DNA of 64,000 bases. Source: Qipengyuania sp. JC766. GTDB lineage: Bacteria > Pseudomonadota > Alphaproteobacteria > Sphingomonadales > Sphingomonadaceae. Positions 9,701 through 17,935 of the stretch are shown one piece after another. The stretch spans positions 806,001 to 870,000 of the forward strand of contig NZ_JBFEFL010000001.1 of assembly GCF_040717445.1 (NCBI RefSeq), read 5' to 3'. The position numbers and the translations under genes were made by a program. Numbering within the stretch: position 1 is the first letter of the stretch; each line of letters begins with the position of its first letter. The notes beneath the pieces are model-generated. The model was not told the origin of the DNA, did no database searches, and saw only the letters and a program-made list of their open reading frames with translations.

Positions 9701-10346
9701 GGAAGCTGGCACCGATATGGCCGAGCGTCGGCAGCTGCTCCGCGAGCCTGGGCAGGATCGTCGCCAGCGGGCCTGTCAGGGTATCTTTCGCATCCGCATC
9801 GCCCTGCGCCGTGTCCTCTCGGGCGAACGGCACCACGTTGTTCGCGATGCCGATCGTGAATGCGTGCGACAGGTCGTGCGGCGGCATCAGGACGAGCTGG
9901 ACCCCTTCGCCATGCGCGGCGAGCATGGCGAGATCGATCTCGCAGATGCCCTTTTCCTGCCATTCGCCCGTCAGCGTGCGGGTCCGGCCGGCGGATATCA
10001 GCTTGCAGAGACGCCCATAGGCCGCGCGATCCTTCGGATAGGCGAGGAATGCCAGCCCCTCCACCGTCTCTATCCGGCAGCCGATGACGGGCCGCATCTT
10101 GAGCGTCCGCGCCTCGGTATGGATCCGCACGACGCCCGCCATCGAATTGGCATCGGCGATACCGATGGCATCGTAGCCGAGTGACCGCGCCGTCAGAACG
10201 AGGTCGACGGCATCCGACGCGCCGCGCAGGAAGCTGAAGCAGCTTACCAGGCCGAGCTCGACGAACGGCGCACGCGCGGGCGCGTCGATCAGGTCCGGAT
10301 CGAGATCGATCCGTCGCTTGTCGGGAGTGAGGGGCTGGTCGGGCAT
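6774..10346 (-). CDS. dnaE2: DnaE2, error-prone DNA polymerase III alpha subunit
   Basis: A 1190-residue C-family polymerase. An N-terminal PHP domain (about residues 28-290) is followed by the polymerase core with the catalytic acidic motif PDIDVDF at ~437-443, then helix-hairpin-helix and OB-fold regions ([26 protein letters not shown]). It is the translesion polymerase of the ImuA-ImuB-DnaE2 mutasome, used after DNA damage. The ATG is 1 nt after the stop of the UdgX fusion gene, so it belongs to the operon driven from the LexA box at 13025. Unlike many alphaproteobacteria, it is not adjacent to imuAB, which lie 6 kb away. Confidence 0.95.
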   Translation of the reverse strand: [1190 protein letters not shown]

Positions 10347-10347
10347 A

Positions 10348-11781
10348 TCACCCTGCCAGTTCCTCCAAGCGCTCCTTCACCGCCGCCAGATCGGCGTCGA
10401 ACAGGGCGGCCTGCTTCTCCGCCGCTTCGCCGTCGAGCCGCAACAGGTAGGACGGATGCGCCGTGATCCACAATTCGCTGCCGTCGTCGAGCGGGATCGG
10501 TTCGCCGCGCGCCTTCGATATGCTCACCGTCTTGCCCAGCATCCCGCGCGCCGCGCTGGCCCCCATGGCGAGGACCACCTTCGGCTTCACGATCGCCCGC
10601 TCGCTTTCCATCCACCAGCGGCAGGTATCGATTTCCTTCGCGCCCGGGGACTGGTGCAGGCGCCGCTTGCCGCGCTGTACGTACTTGAAGTGCTTGACCG
10701 CATTGGTGACGTAGGCGGACTGCCGATCGATGCCGGCGCGCTCCAGGTGCCTGTCCAGCAACTGCCCCGCCGGCCCCACGAAGGGCTTTCCGCTCTGGTC
10801 CTCCTGGTCGCCCGGCTGTTCGCCCACGATCATGAGCGCCGCATCCTGCGGGCCCTCCCCCATCACGGCGGTGTTGTCGAGATCGCCGATCGGGCACTTG
10901 CGGCATTCGTGGATCGCCCTGTCGATCGCCTCCAGCGTGTCCGGACGGTCCTCGAATTCCAGCGTTCCTGCTTCGACCATGCTTGCCTCGCGTGTCTGCG
11001 CCCCGGCGATCAGCTCGGGAATGAGCGTGGCCTCGGGCAGGTTCTTCCAGTATTTCTTAGGCATCTCGGAGAGCATTGCCCCGACCTTCAAACGCGCGGG
11101 ATTGAAGATGGATGCGTAATAGGTGCGCCACAGATCCTCGACCGGGTCGCCCTGCGGCGCATCCGATTTGCGCGCTGGCGGACCCTCGCGCATCGTTTCC
11201 CCGTCCCAGTGAAGCGTGCCGCGCGGCGTGAGGATGGACCATGCCATGTTGGCGAAGCGGCGCTTGAAGAACCCGGCATTGGCCCGCACGATGTGATGTT
11301 CCGGCTCGAACCAGGCGACGTAATGCGCGCTGCCTTCCTCGTCCTCGATCTCGCGAAACCGGACGAAGGCGTGCATCTTGTGGCTGTCGCGCCGGACGTT
11401 CTTGTCCAGTTCCTCCACCCACCGCACGTCGGGATCGGCCTTGTCCTCCATGATCCGGGGGTTGGCCTGGAGCCGCCAAAGGAGGCGATAGAGCACGGCG
11501 AACCGCTCCGGGTCGGAATGGAGCGAAGCGTTGCGCGCCAGGGCGACGAACCGCTTGCTCGCGCGGACCGGGCGCGTCTCGTCTTCCGGCATGGGCAGGC
11601 GCGTGCTGCCATGCGCGAAAAGGTCGCCTGAGCCGCCCGGTTCCACCCACGCAACCCGGTCGGGCGGCACATCGGCCCGTACCAGCAGACGCGCCCGCTC
11701 GCGCCAGAAATCGAAATCGTCCGGCCGCGGCATCTGCACCACGTAATAGGTGCCGAGCTTCACATGCTGCAGCGCGGTCAT
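10348..11781 (-). CDS. DUF4130-UdgX fusion, uracil-DNA glycosylase family protein
   Basis: 477 residues in two parts. Residues ~1-250 resemble the DUF4130 'probable DNA metabolism' domain that often accompanies a radical SAM partner. Residues ~280-477 are a UdgX-type uracil-DNA glycosylase with an Fe-S-type cysteine pair (CRKC, ~295-298), active-site motif GEQPGDQED (~321), the UdgX-specific insert GKRRLHQ (~372-378) and HPSYLLR near the end. In characterised UdgX the histidine of the KRRIH loop bonds covalently to the abasic site; the equivalent histidine is present here. The ATG overlaps the radical SAM stop by 4 nt (ATGA), indicating coupled expression. Confidence 0.9.
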   Translation of the reverse strand: MTALQHVKLGTYYVVQMPRPDDFDFWRERARLLVRADVPPDRVAWVEPGGSGDLFAHGSTRLPMPEDETRPVRASKRFVALARNASLHSDPERFAVLYRLLWRLQANPRIMEDKADPDVRWVEELDKNVRRDSHKMHAFVRFREIEDEEGSAHYVAWFEPEHHIVRANAGFFKRRFANMAWSILTPRGTLHWDGETMREGPPARKSDAPQGDPVEDLWRTYYASIFNPARLKVGAMLSEMPKKYWKNLPEATLIPELIAGAQTREASMVEAGTLEFEDRPDTLEAIDRAIHECRKCPIGDLDNTAVMGEGPQDAALMIVGEQPGDQEDQSGKPFVGPAGQLLDRHLERAGIDRQSAYVTNAVKHFKYVQRGKRRLHQSPGAKEIDTCRWWMESERAIVKPKVVLAMGASAARGMLGKTVSISKARGEPIPLDDGSELWITAHPSYLLRLDGEAAEKQAALFDADLAAVKERLEELAG

Positions 11782-13022
11782 GCGGCGAACAGCTCCAGCT
11801 GCTCCTGCCTGGGTGCCAGCAGGCGGCGCAGGTCCGCCCGGTCGGTCAGCATGGTCGGTCGCCAGTCGCAGGTCACGATGAACGGGCGGACCTTGGTCAG
11901 CGACACGGTCAGCCGCGCCATGTCGTCGAGCCGCAGGGTCCGGTGACGCCTCGCGCCCAGTATCTTCGCCACCGCCTTGGTGCCCAGCCCGGGGACACGC
12001 AGCAACTGCTCCTTCGAGGCGCGGTTCACATCGACCGGGAACTGGTCCCGGAACTTGAGCGCCCAGGCGAGCTTGGGATCGATATCCAGCGGGAGGTTCC
12101 CGTCCGCCTCCGTCGCCTGCATGATCTCGTCGGGGCGATACTGGTAGAAGCGCATCAGCCAGTCGGACTGGTACAGCCGGTGCTCGCGGATCAGCGGCGG
12201 ACGCTTCAGCGGCAACACCGCGCTGGCATCGGGAATGGGGCTGAATGCGCTGTAATAGACCCGGCGCAGATTGAACCCGTCGTAAAGCCGGCTCGCCTTG
12301 ATCACGATGTCGGAATCAGTCGCGCTGTCCGCACCGACGATCATCTGGGTCGACTGGCCGGCCGGGGCGAACCGCGGGGCGTGCCTGAAACGCTTGGTCT
12401 CGTCCCTGGATTGCAGGATCGAGCGCTTCATTCCCGTCATCGAGTCCTCGATCTGGGCGGCATTCTTGTCCGGCGCGAGCCGCGTGAGCCCGGCATCGGT
12501 CGGCAATTCGACATTGATGGAGACACGATCGGCATAGAGCCCGGCCCGGTGAACCAGCTCCGGATCCGCCTCGGGAATGGTCTTGAGGTGAATGTATCCG
12601 CGGAAGTCATGCTCCTCGCGAAGGATGCGTGCCGTCTCCACGATCTGCTCCATCGTGTGGTTGGAGCTCTTCACGATGCCCGACGAGAGGAACAGACCCT
12701 CGATATAGTTGCGACGGTAGAAACTGATCGTGAGGTCCGCCACTTCCTGCGGGGTAAAGCGCGCCCGGCGGACATTCGAACTTTTGCGGTTCACGCAGTA
12801 GTGGCAATCGAAAACGCAGTGGTTGGTCAGCAGGATCTTGAGCAGGCTGATACAGCGCCCGTCAGGCGCATAGGCGTGGCAGATCCCCATTCCCTCGGTG
12901 GAGCCGATCCCCTTTCCGCCCACCGAATTCTTCTTCGCCGTTCCGGAAGAGGCGCACGACGCATCGTACTTCGCGGCGTCGGCGAGAATTTCGAGTTTCT
13001 CCAGAGTCGTGTGCTGGCGCAT
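11778..13022 (-). CDS. Putative DNA modification/repair radical SAM protein
   Basis: 414 residues. The radical SAM cluster motif is CVFDCHYC (Cys 69, 73 and 76), preceded by the family's N-terminal block (ILADAAKYDASCASSG and GICHAY). The C-terminus has a helix-hairpin-helix (LLRVPGLGTKAVAKILGARR) typical of DNA-binding proteins. This is the radical SAM partner found with DUF4130/UdgX proteins; its reaction is not known. It heads an operon with the UdgX fusion and dnaE2. A LexA box lies 2 bp upstream of the ATG and leaves no room for a Shine-Dalgarno sequence. Confidence 0.9.
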   Translation of the reverse strand: MRQHTTLEKLEILADAAKYDASCASSGTAKKNSVGGKGIGSTEGMGICHAYAPDGRCISLLKILLTNHCVFDCHYCVNRKSSNVRRARFTPQEVADLTISFYRRNYIEGLFLSSGIVKSSNHTMEQIVETARILREEHDFRGYIHLKTIPEADPELVHRAGLYADRVSINVELPTDAGLTRLAPDKNAAQIEDSMTGMKRSILQSRDETKRFRHAPRFAPAGQSTQMIVGADSATDSDIVIKASRLYDGFNLRRVYYSAFSPIPDASAVLPLKRPPLIREHRLYQSDWLMRFYQYRPDEIMQATEADGNLPLDIDPKLAWALKFRDQFPVDVNRASKEQLLRVPGLGTKAVAKILGARRHRTLRLDDMARLTVSLTKVRPFIVTCDWRPTMLTDRADLRRLLAPRQEQLELFAA

Positions 13023-13024
13023 AT

Positions 13025-13039
13025 GTTCTACATATGTTC
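13025..13039 (-). promoter_or_regulatory. LexA (SOS) box of the radical SAM-UdgX-dnaE2 operon
   Basis: The plus strand reads GTTC-TACATAT-GTTC, an exact match to the alphaproteobacterial LexA direct repeat GTTC-N7-GTTC (GAAC-N7-GAAC on the gene strand). It ends 2 bp from the radical SAM start codon. LexA bound here would block transcription of all downstream genes until RecA-stimulated cleavage. Confidence 0.88.
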
Positions 13040-13067
13040 TCGAGAGGGCTTTGCATAGCCGTTTCGA

Positions 13068-14075
13068 TCAATTTGCCTCCACGCGGTCCGGTAAGCGCCC
13101 GCCAATCGCCCATGCGCCGACAAGGCAAGCGACAAAGATACCGCCCTCCAGTCCCCCGCCCAACACCGCGACGATACCGGATGCTTCCGGCAAATCGAGC
13201 GACGATGCAGGGACGTCGTTTGCCAAGGAGACGAGGCTTCCGCCGAACATCGTGCCGCCCAAACCAATCGCCAGCCCGCCAGCCAGAAGTCCGATCAGTC
13301 CCGCCAGACCGATCGCAATCCGCCTTCCGCGAACCGGGCCGAGCGCAAGAAACGCGGCAAGTCCGACCGTTGAACCGATGATCAGACCTTCCGTCGGCCC
13401 CGTCATCCGGTCGGGCGAATGCCCAACCAGAATGCGGAACGTGTCCCGGCCCAGGAGGTTCGCAATGCCACCCGTCACCAATCCTCCGACCGCGCCTCCT
13501 GCAAGGATGCTCCAAGGGCCCGCCATCCATCGCGTTAATAGCTGCATGCCCAGCCCGATGCCGAAAGCGGACACGGCAGCCGCAACCACCGATAGCAACG
13601 CCATCACGATCACCAGCGAGAGTGAACCGACGGACGAACCTTCGGTGGCGAAAAAGGCATATCCGATGCCGACAACCAGCCCGGCGACGCAGCCTCCCGC
13701 AACAAGCAGGCCGATGTCCAGCAGTGGAGACCTGCCGGCGGACAGAGCAACCTGCGATGCGACAGGAGTAGCGCAAGACCTCACGGTACCAATGAAACGA
13801 TAGCCGTGCTTCGGAACGGTCTCGATATAGCGCGGGGCCGATGCATCGTCGGACAATGCCTTGCGCAAGGCCCTGATGGCTTGCGTGATCGCATCGTCGG
13901 TCACCGGGATGCCCTTCCAGACCTCGCGGTGCAGCCGGTCCTTGGAAAGAAGCTCGCCGGGGTGCCGCGTCATCAGGAGCAGGACGTCGAAATAACGGGC
14001 ACTCAGATCGATCGGATGCCCGTCCTGCAAAAGACGCCGATTCGCCGTATCGATCCGGAAGGGGCCGAACTCCAT
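13068..14075 (-). CDS. Winged-helix regulator with C-terminal multispan membrane domain
   Basis: 335 residues. Residues ~1-95 form an OmpR/CadC-type winged helix (DVLLLMTRHPGELLSKDRL, then ITQAIRALRKAL and the wing RYIETVPKHGYRFIG). The rest is very hydrophobic and glycine-rich, with perhaps seven or eight membrane helices and little room for a periplasmic sensor domain. This differs from ToxR/CadC, which have one helix and a periplasmic domain. Ligand and targets are unknown. It is divergent from the membrane protein at 14177 with a ~100-bp shared upstream region, so that gene is a likely target. Confidence 0.82.
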   Translation of the reverse strand: MEFGPFRIDTANRRLLQDGHPIDLSARYFDVLLLMTRHPGELLSKDRLHREVWKGIPVTDDAITQAIRALRKALSDDASAPRYIETVPKHGYRFIGTVRSCATPVASQVALSAGRSPLLDIGLLVAGGCVAGLVVGIGYAFFATEGSSVGSLSLVIVMALLSVVAAAVSAFGIGLGMQLLTRWMAGPWSILAGGAVGGLVTGGIANLLGRDTFRILVGHSPDRMTGPTEGLIIGSTVGLAAFLALGPVRGRRIAIGLAGLIGLLAGGLAIGLGGTMFGGSLVSLANDVPASSLDLPEASGIVAVLGGGLEGGIFVACLVGAWAIGGRLPDRVEAN

Positions 14076-14176
14076 CGCATCGCCGGTCGATTTCAGCGTT
14101 TCCTCAGAGATCGCTCATGCCTTTCATCCCGTCTGTCGCCACGAAATGCCCCGGTTTGGACAGGAAAGGCAAGCAT

Positions 14177-14710
14177 ATGCAGAACACGAGCGAACGGGAT
14201 CCCATGGCGGGTCGTCTCTGGAGGATTATCTATTGGAGCGGGACGGCGATCCTGTTGTGCATTCCGGCACTCGCCATGCAGTTTACGAGCGAGGTCGACT
14301 GGACGACGAGCGACTTCGTGTTCGCTGCCATCATTTTCGGCCTTGTCGGCGGGGCGCTGGAATGGACTGTCCGCGCAAGCACGAACTGGACCTACCGTGC
14401 CGCCATGGCCGTCACGATCCTGATGTCGTTCCTGACGACCTGGTCCAACATGGCAGTGGGCATCATCGGCAACGAGGACAATCCTCTGAACCTGCTGTTC
14501 TTCGCGGGCCTTGCAGCGTTGGTACTCGGCGGGGCAGCATTCCGCTTTCGTGCGCGAGCCATGAGCGTGCTTACCGCGCTGCAAGCGGGCTTGCATCTTG
14601 CATTGGGAGTGTATGTCGGTTCGACCCTGATGTGGTACTTTCTCGGGACCTTCGCCCTCATGTGGCTGGTCGCCGCAGTGTTGTTCCTGAGGTGCAGCCA
14701 AGAGTGCTAG
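14177..14710 (+). CDS. Hypothetical multispan membrane protein
   Basis: 177 residues with about five predicted transmembrane helices (for example IIYWSGTAILLCIPALAM and FVFAAIIFGLVGGALEW). I do not recognise the family. ATG at 14177 is chosen because AGGAAAGG lies about 8 nt upstream; the frame opens 60 nt earlier without such a site. It is divergent from the membrane-bound winged-helix regulator, and a hairpin follows its stop. Confidence 0.72.
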   Translation: MQNTSERDPMAGRLWRIIYWSGTAILLCIPALAMQFTSEVDWTTSDFVFAAIIFGLVGGALEWTVRASTNWTYRAAMAVTILMSFLTTWSNMAVGIIGNEDNPLNLLFFAGLAALVLGGAAFRFRARAMSVLTALQAGLHLALGVYVGSTLMWYFLGTFALMWLVAAVLFLRCSQEC

Positions 14711-14743
14711 GGCAGTTTCACCACACTGGTGTGGGATAGGAAG

Positions 14744-14779
14744 AAGCCGATCTTCTGCTTGGCAGGGGGTCGGCTTTAT
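14744..14779 (+). terminator. Hairpin with short T run, likely terminator
   Basis: Arms AAGCCGA (14744-14750) and TCGGCTT (14770-14776) pair perfectly. The stem extends inward through G-U pairs and is followed by TTAT. It lies between the membrane protein stop and the DASS transporter start, so it may end the first or attenuate the second. Confidence 0.45.
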
Positions 14780-14807
14780 CGCATGGCCTCTCCTGGAGGG
14801 AGAGATC

Positions 14808-16346
14808 ATGACAGAAGCGGAAGAGAGCGCCGACAGCTCCGGCAAGCGCTCCGGGCTCGGATTGATCGCGATCCGCCTCCTGGGGATAGGAGTAGCGCTC
14901 GCCGTCTATCTTCTGCTCGATGGTGCAGAGGGCTTGTCACCCGACGCGCGTGTCGTGGCGGCCGTCGGTACGCTGATGGCATTCTGGTGGATTACCGAAG
15001 CTATTCCGCTCGCGGCCACGGCCTTGCTCCCGATCTTCGTCTTTCCGGCCCTGACGGAGCAGACCGTCGGGGAATCCGCCGCCCCCTACGCCAGCCCGAT
15101 CGTCTTCCTGTTCCTCGGTGGTTTCCTCATTGCCATCGCGATGGAGAAGTGGAGCCTCCATCGCCGCATCGCGCTGATGACGCTGCGGCGGGTCGGTGCC
15201 GAACCGAAGATGATCGTCCTCGGCATGATGATCGCGACGGCCTTCCTGTCGATGTGGGTCTCCAACACCGCGACGACCCTCATGATGCTGCCCATCGCCT
15301 TCTCGGTCCTCTCGCTCATTCGGGAGGGGACGCAGACCGGCGATGCGAGGTCAGGCGCAGCAGCGGCTATCCCGGACGATCCGCAGCTGCAACGCTTCGG
15401 CATCTGCCTCGTGCTGGCGATCGCCTGGTCGGCCAGCATCGGCGGCCTCGGTACCCTGCTCGGCAGTCCGCCCAACGCCATCGTTGCCGGCTATGCCGCG
15501 ACCGAGCTCGGCCGGCCGATCGGTTTTCTGCAATGGATGATGGTAGGCCTGCCGATTGCGGCGATCTTCCTCGTGGTGGCGTGGTTGCTCATGACCCGCC
15601 TCATCTACCGGTTCGACCTTCGCGAGATACCGGGCGGGCGAGAGATGATCGCCAACGAGGTGCGCAAGCTCGGCCGGCTGGGCCGCGGCGAGAAATCGGT
15701 CCTGGTCGTATTCGCCAGTGCCGCCTTCCTTTGGATCGTGCCGGGCCTGCTTGCAGAGTTCGTCGTCGAAGCGGACGGCGCCTGGTGGACCGGGTTCGAC
15801 GATACCGCCATTGCGATCGCCGCCGGAACCGCCCTGTTCCTCCTTCCAGGAGACGCCAGGGGCGAAGCGGCTCTTGGATGGAAGGACGCCGAAGAAGGCC
15901 TTCCCTGGGGCGTGCTCATCCTTTTCGGCGGTGGCCTCAGCCTTGCAAGTGCGGTCGCGGCATCGGGGCTCGATGCGTGGCTTGGCGGTCAGGTTGGAGG
16001 GCTCGGCTCCCTGGCTCCAATCCTGTTGATCGGCGCGGTCGTGCTGATCACCCTCTTCCTGACCGAGATCACCAGCAACACCGCGACGGCAGCGACCTTC
16101 ATTCCCATCCTGGGCGGCGTGGCGCTTGGTCTCGGGATGGATCCCTTCGGCCTGCTCATTCCCGCAGCACTTGCCGCAACCTGCGCTTTCATGCTGCCCG
16201 TCGGGACACCGCCCAACGCGATCGTGTTTTCGACCGGCGTCGTGACCATCGGGCAGATGGTGCGCGGCGGTCTGGTGCTGAACCTGGTCGGCGTGGTCCT
16301 GATCACGCTCGGCTTCAGCCTTCTTGGGGGATGGGCCTTCGGCTGA
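14808..16346 (+). CDS. DASS/SLC13 family sodium:anion symporter
   Basis: 512 residues with about 12 membrane segments. Two copies of the SNT signature that binds substrate carboxylate and sodium in this family are visible, SNTATTLMMLPIAF (~150) and SNTATAATFIPIL (~425), each with a GTPPN/GSPPN-type loop downstream (LGSPPNAIVAGYA and VGTPPNAIVFSTG). The family imports di- and tricarboxylates, sulfate or phosphate; the substrate here cannot be read from sequence. A strong GGAGGGAGAG precedes the ATG. It is convergent with imuB, 11 bp apart. Confidence 0.88.
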   Translation: MTEAEESADSSGKRSGLGLIAIRLLGIGVALAVYLLLDGAEGLSPDARVVAAVGTLMAFWWITEAIPLAATALLPIFVFPALTEQTVGESAAPYASPIVFLFLGGFLIAIAMEKWSLHRRIALMTLRRVGAEPKMIVLGMMIATAFLSMWVSNTATTLMMLPIAFSVLSLIREGTQTGDARSGAAAAIPDDPQLQRFGICLVLAIAWSASIGGLGTLLGSPPNAIVAGYAATELGRPIGFLQWMMVGLPIAAIFLVVAWLLMTRLIYRFDLREIPGGREMIANEVRKLGRLGRGEKSVLVVFASAAFLWIVPGLLAEFVVEADGAWWTGFDDTAIAIAAGTALFLLPGDARGEAALGWKDAEEGLPWGVLILFGGGLSLASAVAASGLDAWLGGQVGGLGSLAPILLIGAVVLITLFLTEITSNTATAATFIPILGGVALGLGMDPFGLLIPAALAATCAFMLPVGTPPNAIVFSTGVVTIGQMVRGGLVLNLVGVVLITLGFSLLGGWAFG

Positions 16347-16357
16347 GGCCCGTTTCA

Positions 16358-17935
16358 TCAGGCGCAGAGGCCCTGCAGATACCATTCGGGTGCGCCCCCG
16401 CGCCCGTCTCCGATAAGCCCGTGGCGATAGATCCAGTAACGCCGGCCGGCCTGGTCTTCGATCCGGTAGTAGTCGCGCAATCTCGTCGCGGACCTGGACC
16501 GCCACCATTCGGGCGCGACGCGTTCCGGACCTTCCACTTTCGCCACTTCATGTACTTCGCCGCGCCAGCGGAAGCGTTTCGGGTACCCGTCAGGCGTCGC
16601 GTACAGCACCGCGATGGCTTCCGGCCGGTCGAGCAGCTTGAGCGGCCGGGCATGAAAGCGCATTTCCTCCTGCCGCGCCGGCTCCGGGTCCAGTGGTGCC
16701 TGCCAGCGTTGCGCCCGCTCGGGAATGTGGCTGCCGTGGGGTACGGGGCGCCGGACGGCCTTCGGCCCGAGCCGGGTCGTCAACCGGTCCAGGCAGGCGG
16801 AGAGGCTGGTCCCGTGCCGCTCCGCCGCGGCTTCGATATCGGCCTGCTCCAGAGCCAGCGGTTCGGCCCAGCTCGCCCTGAGACGCACCGTCTCGATCCC
16901 GAAACCGGCGTCGATATCCTCCAGCTTTTCGGCGAACAGGCGAACTATATGCGACGGATCGCGCGTGGCGGCGGCGAGTTCCAGGACGCGCAGGATGACT
17001 TCCCCGTCGACACGCCATAGCCCCAGTTCCAGGCGCCTTGCGCCTTGCGCCTTTCCCTCCAGTTCGCGCACCATGTCCTCCGCCAGGTCCGACACCACGG
17101 TATCCAGCAATGCACGATGCCGGATCGGCTCCATGAGGCGGCGCTGGACCAGCGGCATCTGCTGGGGAATGACGGGAAGCAGCGGTTCGGGCACCTTTCC
17201 CGCAAGCTGGTCAAGCCGGACGAGGGGGTTGGCGGCAGGCGACTTGCGGTTGCGGAACCGGCGATGGAGTGAATCGCGCCCGGCCCCGTCCTGCCGCTCG
17301 CCCTCCTCCACTCCGGCAAGCTGGCCGATCGTTTTGAGGCCGAGGCGCCGAAGTACGACCAGCACGTCCTCGTCCAGGCGCAGGGAAGTCACCGGCAGGT
17401 CCGACAGACGGGCCACCACGTCGCACCCGGCGCCAAGGATAGCACGTTCGGGACCGAAATGGGACATGGCCCAGGCCGCGCCCGCGGTCGGAGCTATCGC
17501 GAGCCGGGCCACCAGTCCGCGCGAGGCAAAGCGTGCCTGCACGTCGGCCAGCAGGCTGCTCTCGCCGCCGAACAGGTGGGCCACCGCCGTCACGTCCACC
17601 AGCACGCCGTCCGGCGCATCCATGGCACTCCACGGGCCCCACTGGCGGGACCACAGAGCCAGTTTCTCCAGGAAATCGAGATCGCCTGCCGGATCGCTCG
17701 GCATGGTCTGGATACGGGGGCAAAGCGTGCGCGCGTCGGCCAGCATCATGCCCTTGCGCGCACCTTCCGCGCGGCCGGCGGGATTGACCGCCTCGATCCG
17801 CGGTCCGTGAGCGGTTTCGGCGATCAGGACGAGCGGGCCGGCATCGGCGCCCTCGCCCCGCCCGGTACCGCTACACAGCCGCCAGCGATCGACCGGGAGT
17901 TCTGCGCACCAGATCGACAGGATACGGCGCGGCAT
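16358..17935 (-). CDS. imuB: ImuB, Y-family polymerase-like mutasome protein
   Basis: About 525 residues. ImuB resembles Y-family polymerases but is usually inactive, serving as the hub that links DnaE2, ImuA and the beta clamp. The N-terminus RRILSIWCAELPVDRW, the palm-like region (DAPDGVLVDVTAVAHLFGGESSLL) and the little-finger region are recognisable. ATG at 17935 gives the family-typical N-terminus and has GGGACG upstream. ATG at 17977 would add 14 residues and deepen the overlap. The imuA reading frame overlaps its start by 65 nt, so the two are translationally linked. Confidence 0.92.
   Translation of the reverse strand: MPRRILSIWCAELPVDRWRLCSGTGRGEGADAGPLVLIAETAHGPRIEAVNPAGRAEGARKGMMLADARTLCPRIQTMPSDPAGDLDFLEKLALWSRQWGPWSAMDAPDGVLVDVTAVAHLFGGESSLLADVQARFASRGLVARLAIAPTAGAAWAMSHFGPERAILGAGCDVVARLSDLPVTSLRLDEDVLVVLRRLGLKTIGQLAGVEEGERQDGAGRDSLHRRFRNRKSPAANPLVRLDQLAGKVPEPLLPVIPQQMPLVQRRLMEPIRHRALLDTVVSDLAEDMVRELEGKAQGARRLELGLWRVDGEVILRVLELAAATRDPSHIVRLFAEKLEDIDAGFGIETVRLRASWAEPLALEQADIEAAAERHGTSLSACLDRLTTRLGPKAVRRPVPHGSHIPERAQRWQAPLDPEPARQEEMRFHARPLKLLDRPEAIAVLYATPDGYPKRFRWRGEVHEVAKVEGPERVAPEWWRSRSATRLRDYYRIEDQAGRRYWIYRHGLIGDGRGGAPEWYLQGLCA

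Noticed and set aside
6819-10184. A 1121-codon open frame on the plus strand opposite dnaE2
   Set aside because: High GC content keeps antisense frames open. The dnaE2 product on the other strand has clear catalytic motifs, and the antisense protein is Arg/His-rich with no recognisable domain.
14729-17020. A 763-codon plus-strand frame across the DASS transporter and imuB
   Set aside because: Out of frame with the transporter and antisense to imuB; composition is typical of a shadow.
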